From Ruminococcus sp. AF31-8BH (GTDB lineage Bacteria > Bacillota > Clostridia > Lachnospirales > Lachnospiraceae): 64,000 nucleotides of DNA. A program made the position numbers and the translations under genes. This document shows, piece by piece, positions 50,442 to 59,457 of this stretch; position 1 is the first letter of the stretch, and each line of letters begins with the position of its first letter. Below the pieces are notes generated by a model. It saw nothing but the letters and a program-made list of their open reading frames with translations, made no database searches and was not told the DNA's origin. The stretch lies in assembly GCF_003460605.1 (NCBI RefSeq), contig NZ_QTVN01000001.1, forward strand, positions 124,001 through 188,000. The letters are read 5' to 3'.

Positions 50442-52853
50442 ATGAACAAATGGACCCGAGTTAAATTTCAGCCAAACCTTCCATTAAAAGAAAGCGGCCG
50501 CGTAACCGCAAGCAAAGAACACATCCAGCTTTCCAAAGAAGCAGCCAAGGAAGGTATGGTTCTTCTGAAAAATGAAAATCACCTTCTCCCGTTAGCAGAA
50601 GGCACCCGCATCGCACTTTTCGGCAAGGGAAGCTTCGACTATGTAAAAGGCGGCGGAGGAAGCGGCGACGTTATGGTTTCCTATGTACACAATCTATATG
50701 ATGGACTGAAAATGCAGGAAAATGCCGTACAGATTTATGAACCATTATCTGCATTTTACAAGACAGACATCCAGCACCAGTATGAAAAAGGTGCAGTTCC
50801 CGGAATGACTGTAGAACCGGAGCTGACAGCGGAGCTTGCTGACGGTGCCAAAGCCTTTGCGGATGTCGCCCTGGTTGTAATCAGCCGTTTTTCCGGCGAA
50901 GGCTGGGATCGTTCCAGCGTTGAGTGCAGCAACGAATTCAATCCCTGGGAAACGGAAACCTCTATGCCGAAAATTTCTGCTGAAGTTTTCCCTGATGGAG
51001 ATTTCTATCTGACTGCCCGTGAAAAAGCAATGCTTGCTATGGTAAAGGAGCGCTTCGAAAACATCGCTGTTGTTCTCAATATCGGCGGCATCATCGATCT
51101 TTCCTGGATAAAAAACGATGACCAGATTGGTGCTGCTCTTCTTGGATGGCAGGGCGGCATGGAAGGCGGACTTGCCATGGCAGAGCTTCTTACAGGAAAA
51201 GACAGTCCATCCGGCAAGCTGGTTGATACCTTCGCAGCATCTGCTGACGATTATCCATCCACCGCAAACTTCCACGAATCCTTTGATTATGTAAACTATA
51301 CAGAAGACATCTACGTAGGCTACCGCTATTTTGAAACCATTCCAGGCGTACAGGAGAAAGTCGTTTATCCATTTGGCTACGGACTTTCCTATACCACCTT
51401 TGCACTGGACACCACCGCAATGTGGGAAACAAAAGACCATATTTTTGCAGAGATTCAGGTAACCAACACAGGTGATATGGCTGGCAAAGAGGTTGTACAG
51501 CTTTATTTTGAGGCACCTCAAGGACTTCTGAAAAAACCATCCCGCCAGTTGGCCACCTTTGCCAAAACCCGTCTTCTTCAGCCAGGTGAAACGCAGCTGA
51601 TCCGCCTTTCATTTGCCAAAGCAGACATGGCTTCCTATGATGATCTTGGAAAAATCCAGAAATCTGCATACATTCTGGAAAAGGGTACCTACAAATTCTT
51701 TATTGGAACATCGGTGAGAAACACAGAAGAGGGCATCCAGACCATGGAGCTTTCCCACAATATTATCACCAGACAGCTTACTGCCCATATGGTTCCAAGC
51801 AGTCTGAAAGAGCGCATGCTTTCTGATGGAACCTTTGAGGCACTTCCGCAAACCCAATGCAATGACATGAACCAGTGTGTATTTGAAAAAATGATTCCCG
51901 GAACCGAAGAGGGAATTACCCCCGGCATACGTGGCTGTGCACATGGTGCTCTTTTTGATAACTATGGCAAAAAACAGTTTATTGATGTGGCAGAAGGCAA
52001 GCTTTCCCTGGATGATTTTATGGAACAGTTAAGTGATGATGACCTGATTCATCTTCTTGGCGGCCAGCCCAATATGGGCGTTGCAAATACCTTCGGCTTC
52101 GGCAATCTTCCGGATTACGGAGTTCCGTCTATTATGACTGCTGACGGACCTGCCGGACTTCGTATCAGCGGCGACTGCGTCATCAACACAACTGCATGGC
52201 CTTGCGCGACCCTTCTTGCATGCACCTGGAATCCTGCACTTGTACAGCAGGTCGGACAGGCTGGTGCAAAAGAAGTGAAAGAAAACAATATCGCCGTATG
52301 GCTGACTCCTGCAGTAAATATTCACAGAAATCCTCTGTGCGGAAGAAATTTCGAGTACTATTCCGAGGATCCGCTTATTGCCGGAAAAATGGGCGCAGCA
52401 ATGGTAAAGGGTATCCAGTCCCAGCATATCGGTGCTTCTGTAAAGCATTTTGCAGCGAACAACAAAGAAACAAACAGAAAGCACTGCGATTCCCGTGTTT
52501 CCGAAAGAGCTCTCCGCGAAATCTACCTGAAAGGCTTCGAAATCATAGTAAAAGAATCACAGCCATGGACCATTATGTCCTCTTATAATGCCATAAACGG
52601 ACATCGCGCCTCCGAGAACCATGAGCTTCTGGAAGACATCCTAAGAGGCGAATGGGGCTTTGAAGGTATGGTTACCACAGACTGGTGGACCAGGGGAGAG
52701 CACTATAAGGAAATCAAAGCCGGAAACGATGTAAAAATGGGAACCGGATTTCCGGAACGTGTAAAAAAAGCTATGGAAATGGGACAGCTTGGACGTGCTG
52801 AGCTAAAGCACTGCGCAAGACGTGTTTTGGAGCTGATTCTGAAAATTGACTGA
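50442..52853 (+). CDS. Cytoplasmic GH3 beta-glucosidase-like enzyme with swapped domain order
   Basis: The 803-residue protein lacks a signal peptide. As in the membrane GH3 enzyme, the C-terminal-type domain comes first (GMVLLKNENHLLPLAEGTR, YPFGYGLSYTTF near 315), then a fibronectin-III-like domain (about 330-440), then the TIM barrel (about 520-790) with KHFAANNKETNRK and the nucleophile D747 in TTDWW. I start at the ATG at 50442 because AAGGAGGA lies upstream; the longer open frame before it is AT-rich intergenic sequence. It should hydrolyse imported beta-glucosides. The divergent AraC gene is damaged, so regulation may be altered. Confidence 0.9.
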   Translation: MNKWTRVKFQPNLPLKESGRVTASKEHIQLSKEAAKEGMVLLKNENHLLPLAEGTRIALFGKGSFDYVKGGGGSGDVMVSYVHNLYDGLKMQENAVQIYEPLSAFYKTDIQHQYEKGAVPGMTVEPELTAELADGAKAFADVALVVISRFSGEGWDRSSVECSNEFNPWETETSMPKISAEVFPDGDFYLTAREKAMLAMVKERFENIAVVLNIGGIIDLSWIKNDDQIGAALLGWQGGMEGGLAMAELLTGKDSPSGKLVDTFAASADDYPSTANFHESFDYVNYTEDIYVGYRYFETIPGVQEKVVYPFGYGLSYTTFALDTTAMWETKDHIFAEIQVTNTGDMAGKEVVQLYFEAPQGLLKKPSRQLATFAKTRLLQPGETQLIRLSFAKADMASYDDLGKIQKSAYILEKGTYKFFIGTSVRNTEEGIQTMELSHNIITRQLTAHMVPSSLKERMLSDGTFEALPQTQCNDMNQCVFEKMIPGTEEGITPGIRGCAHGALFDNYGKKQFIDVAEGKLSLDDFMEQLSDDDLIHLLGGQPNMGVANTFGFGNLPDYGVPSIMTADGPAGLRISGDCVINTTAWPCATLLACTWNPALVQQVGQAGAKEVKENNIAVWLTPAVNIHRNPLCGRNFEYYSEDPLIAGKMGAAMVKGIQSQHIGASVKHFAANNKETNRKHCDSRVSERALREIYLKGFEIIVKESQPWTIMSSYNAINGHRASENHELLEDILRGEWGFEGMVTTDWWTRGEHYKEIKAGNDVKMGTGFPERVKKAMEMGQLGRAELKHCARRVLELILKID

Positions 52854-52873
52854 TAAATGTACCAAAAACCTTT

Positions 52874-53392
52874 TTAATTTACGATCCAAATAGCAGCCAT
52901 TATTCCCACAACCGTAGCAAGAAGTGCTCCCGGAAGAGTGAAACGGGTTTTCTTCACCTTTGTCATACCGAAATAAACGCTCATACAATAAAATACACTT
53001 TCCGTTGCGCTTAGGATAATGGCTGCCATAAAACCGATGGTGGACTCTGTTCCATGTTCCTTAAAAATGTCCAGAAGCAGGCTTGCTGCTGCACTGGATG
53101 AGAAAAGACGGACCAGTGCCAGAGGGACAATATCTCCGGGAATTCCAAGAGGACTGAGGATTTTCCCAAGAAGATCTCCCATATATTTCAAAAGGCCAGA
53201 GGCGCGAAGAACTCCAACTGCAGTCATAAGTCCGATTAAGGTTGGGCAGATTGATGCAATTGTTTTCAAGCCCTCCCGGGCGCCATCAAGGAAGTCCTGG
53301 TAAACATCCCTTCCGGACAAAAGACCAAAGCCAATGATTCCAAATAAAAGAAAGGGTATCATAAGATCGGACAGATATAACATGAATTTCAT
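52874..53392 (-). CDS. spmB: Spore maturation protein B (nucleoside-recognition family membrane protein)
   Basis: The 172-residue membrane protein has the SpmB length and motifs: GFGLLSGRDVYQDFLDGARE, CPTLIGLMTAVGVLRASGLL, PLALVRLFSSSAA and ILSATESVFYCMSVYFG. SpmA and SpmB together affect spore core dehydration. In most spore formers spmA directly precedes spmB; here 476 bp without a gene lie upstream, so spmB stands alone. An AGGAGG site precedes the ATG. The gene is convergent with the GH3 gene. Confidence 0.88.
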   Translation of the reverse strand: MKFMLYLSDLMIPFLLFGIIGFGLLSGRDVYQDFLDGAREGLKTIASICPTLIGLMTAVGVLRASGLLKYMGDLLGKILSPLGIPGDIVPLALVRLFSSSAAASLLLDIFKEHGTESTIGFMAAIILSATESVFYCMSVYFGMTKVKKTRFTLPGALLATVVGIMAAIWIVN

Positions 53393-53868
53393 CTGGAACC
53401 TCCTGTTTCAGGTAAAACTGATACTATAATTCATTCTGAATAAGATCAAAAAAATCTGTTCAGAAATACTTTATAAGGTATGCCAGACATTGAAATAAAT
53501 GATTATCCAGGAAAGATACTCTTCAAGATTTTTTGCATTGATCCCGCCCCTTGATTCATCTGATGTATTTATCGGATATTCTATTGGTCAAAATGCAATA
53601 TTGGAATTTTGTCTAAATTTCTATATCTGTTTTTGTACATTTTAGCATTTTGACATTGAACCTGAAACACATTATCATAGGAAATAAGCTGCCTAATGAA
53701 ACCATTCTGTCGGAACGTCTGAATGCAAAAATATTGTAGTTCCAAGACTGGTTCCTGTGTTGCAGATGCCATTGCAGCTCATGAGCCCCTCCGGACACAG
53801 GATGCCATGTATCTGCATCTGGTTTACAACCGTAAGAGAATTCAGATGATTAAAAAAGGAGACCTTAT
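53393..53868. other. Intergenic region between spmB and the LysR gene, with a 10-bp inverted repeat
   Basis: No convincing gene lies here. GTCAAAATGC at 53587-53596 and GCATTTTGAC at 53645-53654 form a perfect inverted repeat about 58 bp apart, upstream of the LysR gene, and could be an operator or a hairpin. I found no remnant of spmA. Confidence 0.45.
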
Positions 53869-54783
53869 ATGACACTGCAGCAAATAAGATATTTTATCAG
53901 CGTAGCTGAGTCCGGCTCTATCAGTGAAGCAGCCAAGCGTTTGTTTACAGCTCAATCAAGCATTTCCAGCGCTATTAAGGAAATAGAAAACACATATGAC
54001 ATTACTGCATTTATAAGAGAAAGCACAGGCGTACGTCTTACCAGAAGCGGCGAAGAGCTTTTAATTGAGTTTAAGGGAATTCTAAGCCGTCTTGACTACC
54101 TGGATGAGAAATATAACGGTTCCAAAAAACGGCCTTTAGGTCTGTCCGTTTCTGCCCAGCATCACATTTGCGGCATGGCCTCTTTTATTTCTGTCATCAA
54201 TAAATTAAATGAACGCTATGGTTCCTATCACTGTGGTTTTTATGAATGCCGTACCTCAGAAGTACTGGATCGCGTAGAACGGGGACTGGACGATTTGGGA
54301 ATTATTTTTTTCACAGAGCATAGCAAAGGACAGATGATTCAGGAATTAAGAAATCGTGGTATTATTTTTAATCACATTGTTTATCAGACAGCTCATGCTT
54401 ACATATGCCAAAACCATCCACTTGCCAATAGCCAGGAAATTAATATTGAAGAAATGATACAATATCCTTTTATTTCCTATGATCGTTCACCTGACACGAA
54501 CCCTGCTTATACTGATCTTATCATTCCAAATTATCAGGTAAAAAAAATAATCCATGTTTCTGACCGGGCAGCGTCCTATTCTGCTATGCGTTATTGCCAT
54601 GGATTTGCTATTGGAAGTGGTTACAGATCTTTTGATGATAATTACAGTGACATTATTTCTCTGCCTGTCAAAAACGGAGTTCGCCTTGAAATAGGATGGA
54701 TTTTACGTCAAAAGCATACACTTTCTGATACCGCCAGCCGTTTTGTGGAGCTTTTAATGCAGAATGAAGCTGTTTCTATGTAG
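53869..54783 (+). CDS. LysR family transcriptional regulator
   Basis: The 304-residue protein has an N-terminal winged HTH (about 1-65; MTLQQIRYFISVAESGSISE, AKRLFTAQSSISSAIKEIE) and a periplasmic-binding-like effector domain (about 90-300). AAAAGGAGA precedes the ATG. It lies immediately upstream of, and in the same direction as, the DUF3100/amidohydrolase genes, behind its own terminator, and probably controls them. Confidence 0.92.
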   Translation: MTLQQIRYFISVAESGSISEAAKRLFTAQSSISSAIKEIENTYDITAFIRESTGVRLTRSGEELLIEFKGILSRLDYLDEKYNGSKKRPLGLSVSAQHHICGMASFISVINKLNERYGSYHCGFYECRTSEVLDRVERGLDDLGIIFFTEHSKGQMIQELRNRGIIFNHIVYQTAHAYICQNHPLANSQEINIEEMIQYPFISYDRSPDTNPAYTDLIIPNYQVKKIIHVSDRAASYSAMRYCHGFAIGSGYRSFDDNYSDIISLPVKNGVRLEIGWILRQKHTLSDTASRFVELLMQNEAVSM

Positions 54784-54849
54784 ATAAAGATCCGACGATT
54801 TTCTTATAAAAAAATAATGCAGTGAGAAAACACCTTTCTTGATATAGCG

Positions 54850-54880
54850 AAAAAAGCGATGGCTTCCCATCGCTTTTTGG
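54850..54880 (+). terminator. Intrinsic terminator after the LysR gene
   Basis: AAAAAGCGATGG (54851-54862) pairs with CCATCGCTTTTT (54867-54878). Confidence 0.85.
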
Positions 54881-54966
54881 TATGTTCGCAGAAACCAGCT
54901 CTCATGTTATACTTACAACGTAAATTGCTACGCACCTGCGCAGAAAAAAAGGAAGGAGTTTCTTAT

Positions 54967-55782
54967 ATGGAAAAACTAAAGATTGTCATCAAAAAGTACT
55001 GGAAAATTTACCTTGCCGCTCTGGTCATTTCCGCAGTCTGTGATCTGATCGGAACTGTTAAGCTTAACATTGGCGTTGGTACACTTACTCTGTTTCCGAT
55101 GGTGTTTGCCGTCATATTCGGAGGGCTTTTAGGGCCGGATATTTTTAAAGTATTCAAAACTGAGGAATGTAAAATAGGCGGAAGTCTTGTTCTTGTGGTT
55201 TTGGCACCTTTTATGGCAAAAATGGGCATTTCTTCCGGTGCAAATCTTGCAAAACTGGTTTCAGTGGGTCCTGCATTACTTCTTCAGGAATTCGGAAACC
55301 TTGGAACGATTCTTTTATCTATGCCTCTCGCATTATTGCTTGGTTTAAAGAAGGAATCTATTGGTGCATGTTACTCAATTAACCGTGATTCAAACCTTGG
55401 ATTAACTACAGATATTTTTGGACCGGACGCTCCGGAAACAAAAGGAACCTTTGCAGTTTATATCGTAGGTTCTGTAATCGGAACAGTATTTATCAGCATT
55501 CTTGCAAGCGTTGTAGCTTCCTGGAATATTTTCGATCCTATTGCTCTTGGTATGGCCAGTGGAGTAGGAAGTGGATCCATGATGACTGCTGCTGCCGGAA
55601 CATTAGGTGAAATATACCCACAGCAGGCAGAAAATATTATGATTATGGGTGGTGCCAGTGATATGCTGACCGGTATTACCGGAATTTACATGGGTACTTT
55701 CGTAGGCCTTCCTCTTGCCAAAAAATTATACGCAATTTTAGAGCCTAAGATTGGACGCAAAAATAATCAGGAGGTTAAATAA
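54967..55782 (+). CDS. DUF3100 family membrane protein
   Basis: The 271-residue protein has about seven TM segments and DUF3100 features (NIGVGTLTLFPMVFAVIFGG, SINRDSNLGLTTDIFGPDAP, GMASGVGSGSMMTAAAGTL). The family is thought to be a transporter, but its substrate is unknown. I start at the ATG at 54967 with GGAAGGAG upstream. Its stop touches the start of the next membrane gene, so the two are translationally linked and may form one transporter. The amidohydrolase downstream suggests uptake or export of a cyclic or amide compound, which is inference. Confidence 0.8.
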   Translation: MEKLKIVIKKYWKIYLAALVISAVCDLIGTVKLNIGVGTLTLFPMVFAVIFGGLLGPDIFKVFKTEECKIGGSLVLVVLAPFMAKMGISSGANLAKLVSVGPALLLQEFGNLGTILLSMPLALLLGLKKESIGACYSINRDSNLGLTTDIFGPDAPETKGTFAVYIVGSVIGTVFISILASVVASWNIFDPIALGMASGVGSGSMMTAAAGTLGEIYPQQAENIMIMGGASDMLTGITGIYMGTFVGLPLAKKLYAILEPKIGRKNNQEVK

Positions 55783-56244
55783 ATGGTCAGAAAATACTTC
55801 GTACAGCAGCTTGGACTGCTTCTCATGGTGTCTGTGATTATAATACTTACAAATGTAATTGGTTACAAAATGCCTGTAAAAGATTCCATTATTGGAGTTC
55901 TTTTACTGAGTGCTATTTCTCTTATCGGTCTTACTATAAGTAAATTTATGAGCCGATTTGTTAAGCTTCCTTCTATGATGTATGTATCCCTTCTCGGACT
56001 GCTTCTTGCATGTCCTGTTTCACCGGTAAAAGATATCGTAGTGGGAACTACGTCTTCTGTTGCATTTTTAGCTCCGGCTACAGCACTTGGTGCATTTGCC
56101 GGTATTTCTCTGGGAAAAGATTTAAAGGATTTTGCAAAAATGGGATGGAAGCTGGTATTGATAACCTTATTCGTAATTACCGGAACCTTTATATTCTCCG
56201 CTCTTGTTGCAGACGTTGTTTTGAAAATGACAGGAGCCATTTAA
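55783..56244 (+). CDS. Small integral membrane protein, partner of the DUF3100 protein
   Basis: The 153-residue protein has four to five TM segments (LLLMVSVIIILTNVIGY, GVLLLSAISLIGLTI, PSMMYVSLLGLLLACPVSP, LVLITLFVITGTFIFSALVA). I do not recognise a named family with certainty; it looks like the second half or partner subunit of the DUF3100 transporter. It starts directly after the DUF3100 stop codon (AGGAGG is inside that gene) and lies 29 bp before the amidohydrolase. Confidence 0.75.
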   Translation: MVRKYFVQQLGLLLMVSVIIILTNVIGYKMPVKDSIIGVLLLSAISLIGLTISKFMSRFVKLPSMMYVSLLGLLLACPVSPVKDIVVGTTSSVAFLAPATALGAFAGISLGKDLKDFAKMGWKLVLITLFVITGTFIFSALVADVVLKMTGAI

Positions 56245-56273
56245 CAATCATATGAGATGAAATGAGGTAGCTT

Positions 56274-57608
56274 ATGGAAAACTATGATATTTTAATCAAA
56301 GATTGTCAGGTTTTGAATCCTGATATGAGCGTTTCATCCACCTGTTCAGTAGGAATTAAAGACACCTGGATCAAGAAAATCGGTTCAGCAGATGAATTCG
56401 CTGATAGTGTTGCCACAGAAACACTTGATGGAAAAGGTAAGCTTGTTATGCCAGGTTTAATAGACGGTCATACCCATACCTGTCAGCAGCTGTTAAGAGG
56501 TCGTGTTGCTGATGAATATCCTATGGTTTGGACTCGTTTCCTGGTTCCCTTTGAAAGCAATCTTCTCCCGGAAGATTCTTACGTCAGCGGACAGTTAGCC
56601 TGTCTGGAAATGATCAAAAACGGAACTACTGCTTTTGCTGATTCCGGCGGTGTACATATGGAGCGTGTGGCTGATGCAGTTATAGAATCCGGTATGAGAG
56701 CCGCAATAGCGAAATCCACAATGGATATGGGCAATGCTATTACAGGCGCAATGAAGGAAACTGCTTCTGAAGCTATAGACCATACAAAAGAGCTGTATAA
56801 GAACTATCAGGGAGCCGGCGATGGCCGTGTGGATATCTGGTTTGCTATTCGTCAGGTAATGACCTGCTCCAGAGATCTCATCACCATGGTAGGTGAATGT
56901 GCCAAAGAGCTTCATACAGGCATTCATGCGCATTTATGTGAGCATAAAGATGAAGTGAGCTTTTGCCTGCAAAATTATCAAAAACGTCCTGCTGAATTTT
57001 TAGATGAAATGGGAATTTTGGGTCCAAATCTTCTGACTGCACATAATGTTATGCTGTCAGACCATGATATTGCATTGATGGCAGAACGAGGAGTAAAAAT
57101 GATCCATTGTCCAAGAGCCAACCTGGCAAATCATGGCTTCCCGAAGGCTCCTCAGATCCTGGAAGCTGGTGCAAGTGTAGGTTTGGGCTGTGATGGAGCA
57201 GCTCCTTCTAACCTGGATATTTTCGATGAGATGAAGGTTCTGCGTTATGCTATGCTGGCTTATTGGGGACTTCCTTCTTTTAATCCGGTAGTTATGACCT
57301 GCCCAACTCTTTTGAAAATGGCTTCTCAGGGAGGAGCAAATGCTATCGGACATGGCGATATTCTGGGATCTGTAAAAGAAGGAAAGAAAGCTGATCTGAT
57401 TCTTTTAAATATTGATCAGCCGCATATTACACCAACTCAGAATCTTGTAAATACTATTGTAGATGCTGCAAATGGACATGATGTAATCGATTCCATCATC
57501 AATGGAAAGCTTGTCATGAAAAATCGTGAGGTACTTACATTAGATGAAGAGCGAATTCGCTTTGAAGCTACACAGCATATGAATGAAATCATAAAGAGAG
57601 CTTATTAA
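56274..57608 (+). CDS. Amidohydrolase of the TrzA/SsnA/MtaD type (metal-dependent deaminase or chlorohydrolase family)
   Basis: The 444-residue enzyme has the TIM-barrel amidohydrolase metal site: H66 and H68 in GHTHT, H220 in HAHLCEH, H257 in LTAHNV and D307 in LGCDGAAPSN, with E223 next to the site. This residue set, and the N- and C-terminal composite beta domain (DGKGKLVMPGLIDG, GKKADLILLNID), fit the group that deaminates guanine, S-adenosylhomocysteine, methylthioadenosine or triazines; the exact substrate cannot be told. It is third in the DUF3100 operon and precedes the IS1182 element. Confidence 0.85.
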   Translation: MENYDILIKDCQVLNPDMSVSSTCSVGIKDTWIKKIGSADEFADSVATETLDGKGKLVMPGLIDGHTHTCQQLLRGRVADEYPMVWTRFLVPFESNLLPEDSYVSGQLACLEMIKNGTTAFADSGGVHMERVADAVIESGMRAAIAKSTMDMGNAITGAMKETASEAIDHTKELYKNYQGAGDGRVDIWFAIRQVMTCSRDLITMVGECAKELHTGIHAHLCEHKDEVSFCLQNYQKRPAEFLDEMGILGPNLLTAHNVMLSDHDIALMAERGVKMIHCPRANLANHGFPKAPQILEAGASVGLGCDGAAPSNLDIFDEMKVLRYAMLAYWGLPSFNPVVMTCPTLLKMASQGGANAIGHGDILGSVKEGKKADLILLNIDQPHITPTQNLVNTIVDAANGHDVIDSIINGKLVMKNREVLTLDEERIRFEATQHMNEIIKRAY

Positions 57609-57643
57609 AAAAAGCAAAAGACTGCTATACCAGAATTTATCAG

Positions 57644-57691
57644 AGGGGGATGTGAAAAAACTCGATTGAGTTTTTTCGCATCTCCCTTTTT
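57644..57691 (+). terminator. Strong hairpin at the left end of the IS, ending the amidohydrolase operon
   Basis: GGGGGATGTGAAAAAACTC pairs with GAGTTTTTTCGCATCTCCC (one mismatch around the G/C of TGTG), followed by TTTTT. It coincides with the left terminal repeat of the IS1182 element. Confidence 0.85.
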
Positions 57692-57792
57692 GTACCTGTT
57701 GTGTATAAATGACTGAAATCATGCGCAAAGAAAGCGCACTTCCCCTACCCCATAGAAATTCTTTTTTTGAATCTATGCGGCAGTTCTGTTTC

Positions 57793-59346
57793 TCATCTTT
57801 TTTTCTGATATTTATATAGATTGTGGCCTATCGCCACAAGTAAAACTTCCAGTTTGACTGAATGAATACCTCTTCGGACAATTCTCTTGTACCAACGGTC
57901 GTTTTTCATAATTCCGAAAGTGCCTTCTGCTTGTATCGAACGGTTCATTCGTAATAACGCACCGTGGATACTTTCCAGGTTTTCGATTACTTCCTGATGC
58001 ATGGAAGTTAATTCCTGATTGATCCGAACGGTTCGATTCTTATCTGTCTTCTTACATTTCTCTGCATATGGACATCCACTACAGTCTTCGCATTCATACA
58101 ATTCTTCCTTACGTCCGTATTGATTTCCCCTCACATTTTTTCTGTATAAAAAATGGAATGCTTTATCGTTAGGACATCTCATGACACCTTGCTCATCAAT
58201 TCTGAAGTTAACTGCACGAAATGGATCTTCATGATATTTCTGATCCTTAGTTTCCTTTTTAAACATTGGAAATTTCATATACTTTTCAATTCCGTTCTGT
58301 TCACAGAAAATATAATTGTTGTATGAGCCATATCCAGCATCTGCCACAGGATATTTGGGATAGAATCCATAAGTTTGTTTGAAGTGCTCCATCAAAGGAA
58401 CGAAACAATCCATATCCGAACGATAATGGTTCACGTCAACAACTGCAATATATTCATCTGTTACACCAATCTGTACATTATATGCTGGCAGAAGCTGATC
58501 ATTGCCCATGTAATCCGTTTTGATACGCATAAAGGTAGCTGAGTTATCTGTTTTAGAGTAACTGTTTCGATTAGGACCACAGATTTCAATTTTTTGTATG
58601 TATTCTTGAAGTTTCTGACAGAAAGTAGTCAAGTGTTCATAATGACGCTGTTCTTTGGATTTTCGCTTTCCACTTCCGTAAACAAATGTACTTGTATCCA
58701 GTTCCCATAAAAGTACTAGCTGCTCAACGATTTCATTCAGATAATCCGGTACATACTCCTGATTTGTTGTGATCTGCACCCCGCTCCATGCGATTTCTGC
58801 ATTAATCTCCTCAATCTCCGCAGTGATTTTTTCGTAAAGCTTGTAACGGAACTTTTCGGTAGCCTTCTTCCATCCCCAGGTATACTTGTTTGCATTTGCT
58901 TCAAACTTGGAGCCGTCGATGTAGAGATGTTGCAGATCTACATGCTCATCGTTAAAGATAGCATGATTGATGTCGTTAAAAATGTTTTCAATCTTATCTT
59001 GAAGTATTTCATTGATGAAATATCCAAAGGTTCTGTATGACGGAGTCTGATGATCCATGAGATACATGAACCTGATATTAACTTTGCAGTTGTCTTCCAG
59101 TTCTCTCAGAGAGCAGTAGCCGCTAGTCATAAATCCGAAAAGTACTGTTTTTAACATGTTGACTGGATTATATCTGAGTCGTCCGGTTGTGTACTCCGGA
59201 ATATCCGTCAGATACTTGTTTAAATCGATTCCTCCCATCAATCTGTCAAATGTTAAAACAGGATCCAGCAGATCCAAACAATCTGAAAGAAACAGTGGTA
59301 AATATCCTTGTTTTGAATTACAATAATTATTGTGTAAAGTTTTCAT
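57793..59346 (-). CDS. IS1182 family transposase
   Basis: The 517-residue protein has an N-terminal DUF772-type domain (PLFLSDCLDLLDPVLTFDRL, YNPVNMLKTVLFGFM) and a DDE catalytic core with IDGSKFEANANKYTW (first Asp), PVADAGYGSYNN (second Asp) and SIQAEGTFGIMKND (Glu). A cysteine cluster (YECEDCSGCPYAEKCKKTDK) is typical of the family. All catalytic residues and the full length are present, so it is probably active. Confidence 0.95.
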   Translation of the reverse strand: MKTLHNNYCNSKQGYLPLFLSDCLDLLDPVLTFDRLMGGIDLNKYLTDIPEYTTGRLRYNPVNMLKTVLFGFMTSGYCSLRELEDNCKVNIRFMYLMDHQTPSYRTFGYFINEILQDKIENIFNDINHAIFNDEHVDLQHLYIDGSKFEANANKYTWGWKKATEKFRYKLYEKITAEIEEINAEIAWSGVQITTNQEYVPDYLNEIVEQLVLLWELDTSTFVYGSGKRKSKEQRHYEHLTTFCQKLQEYIQKIEICGPNRNSYSKTDNSATFMRIKTDYMGNDQLLPAYNVQIGVTDEYIAVVDVNHYRSDMDCFVPLMEHFKQTYGFYPKYPVADAGYGSYNNYIFCEQNGIEKYMKFPMFKKETKDQKYHEDPFRAVNFRIDEQGVMRCPNDKAFHFLYRKNVRGNQYGRKEELYECEDCSGCPYAEKCKKTDKNRTVRINQELTSMHQEVIENLESIHGALLRMNRSIQAEGTFGIMKNDRWYKRIVRRGIHSVKLEVLLVAIGHNLYKYQKKR

Positions 59347-59365
59347 CGCAAGTTAATTTTACCAC

Positions 59366-59403
59366 AAAAATAGGACCTTTCGCATAAACGAATGGTCCTA
59401 TTT
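59366..59403. terminator. Hairpin inside the right end of the IS
   Basis: AATAGGACC and GGTCCTATT form a 9-bp stem with extra TTCG/CGAA pairs, with T-rich tails on both sides (TTTTTG on the minus strand). It should stop transcription entering from the neighbouring minus-strand gene and so insulate the transposase. Confidence 0.7.
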
Positions 59404-59457
59404 CTTTTAGGGACTTATTTCACAGCCCCTTTTAAATGCAAAAAAATGACAAAAACT

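Larger units (their letters stand above)
57646..59429 (-). mobile_element. IS1182-family insertion sequence, apparently complete
   Basis: The element of about 1.78 kb has terminal sequences GGGGATGTGAAAAAA (57646) and, inverted at the right end, GGGGCTGTGAAATAA (59429-59415), which match at 13 of 15 positions and resemble the usual ends of IS1182-type elements in Clostridia. Both ends carry transcription-terminating hairpins just inside. The single transposase gene is intact. I could not recognise a target-site duplication. Confidence 0.8.

Noticed and set aside
57630..59445. Target-site duplication of the IS1182 element
   Set aside because: No convincing direct repeat is visible outside GGGGATGTG and CACAGCCCC.
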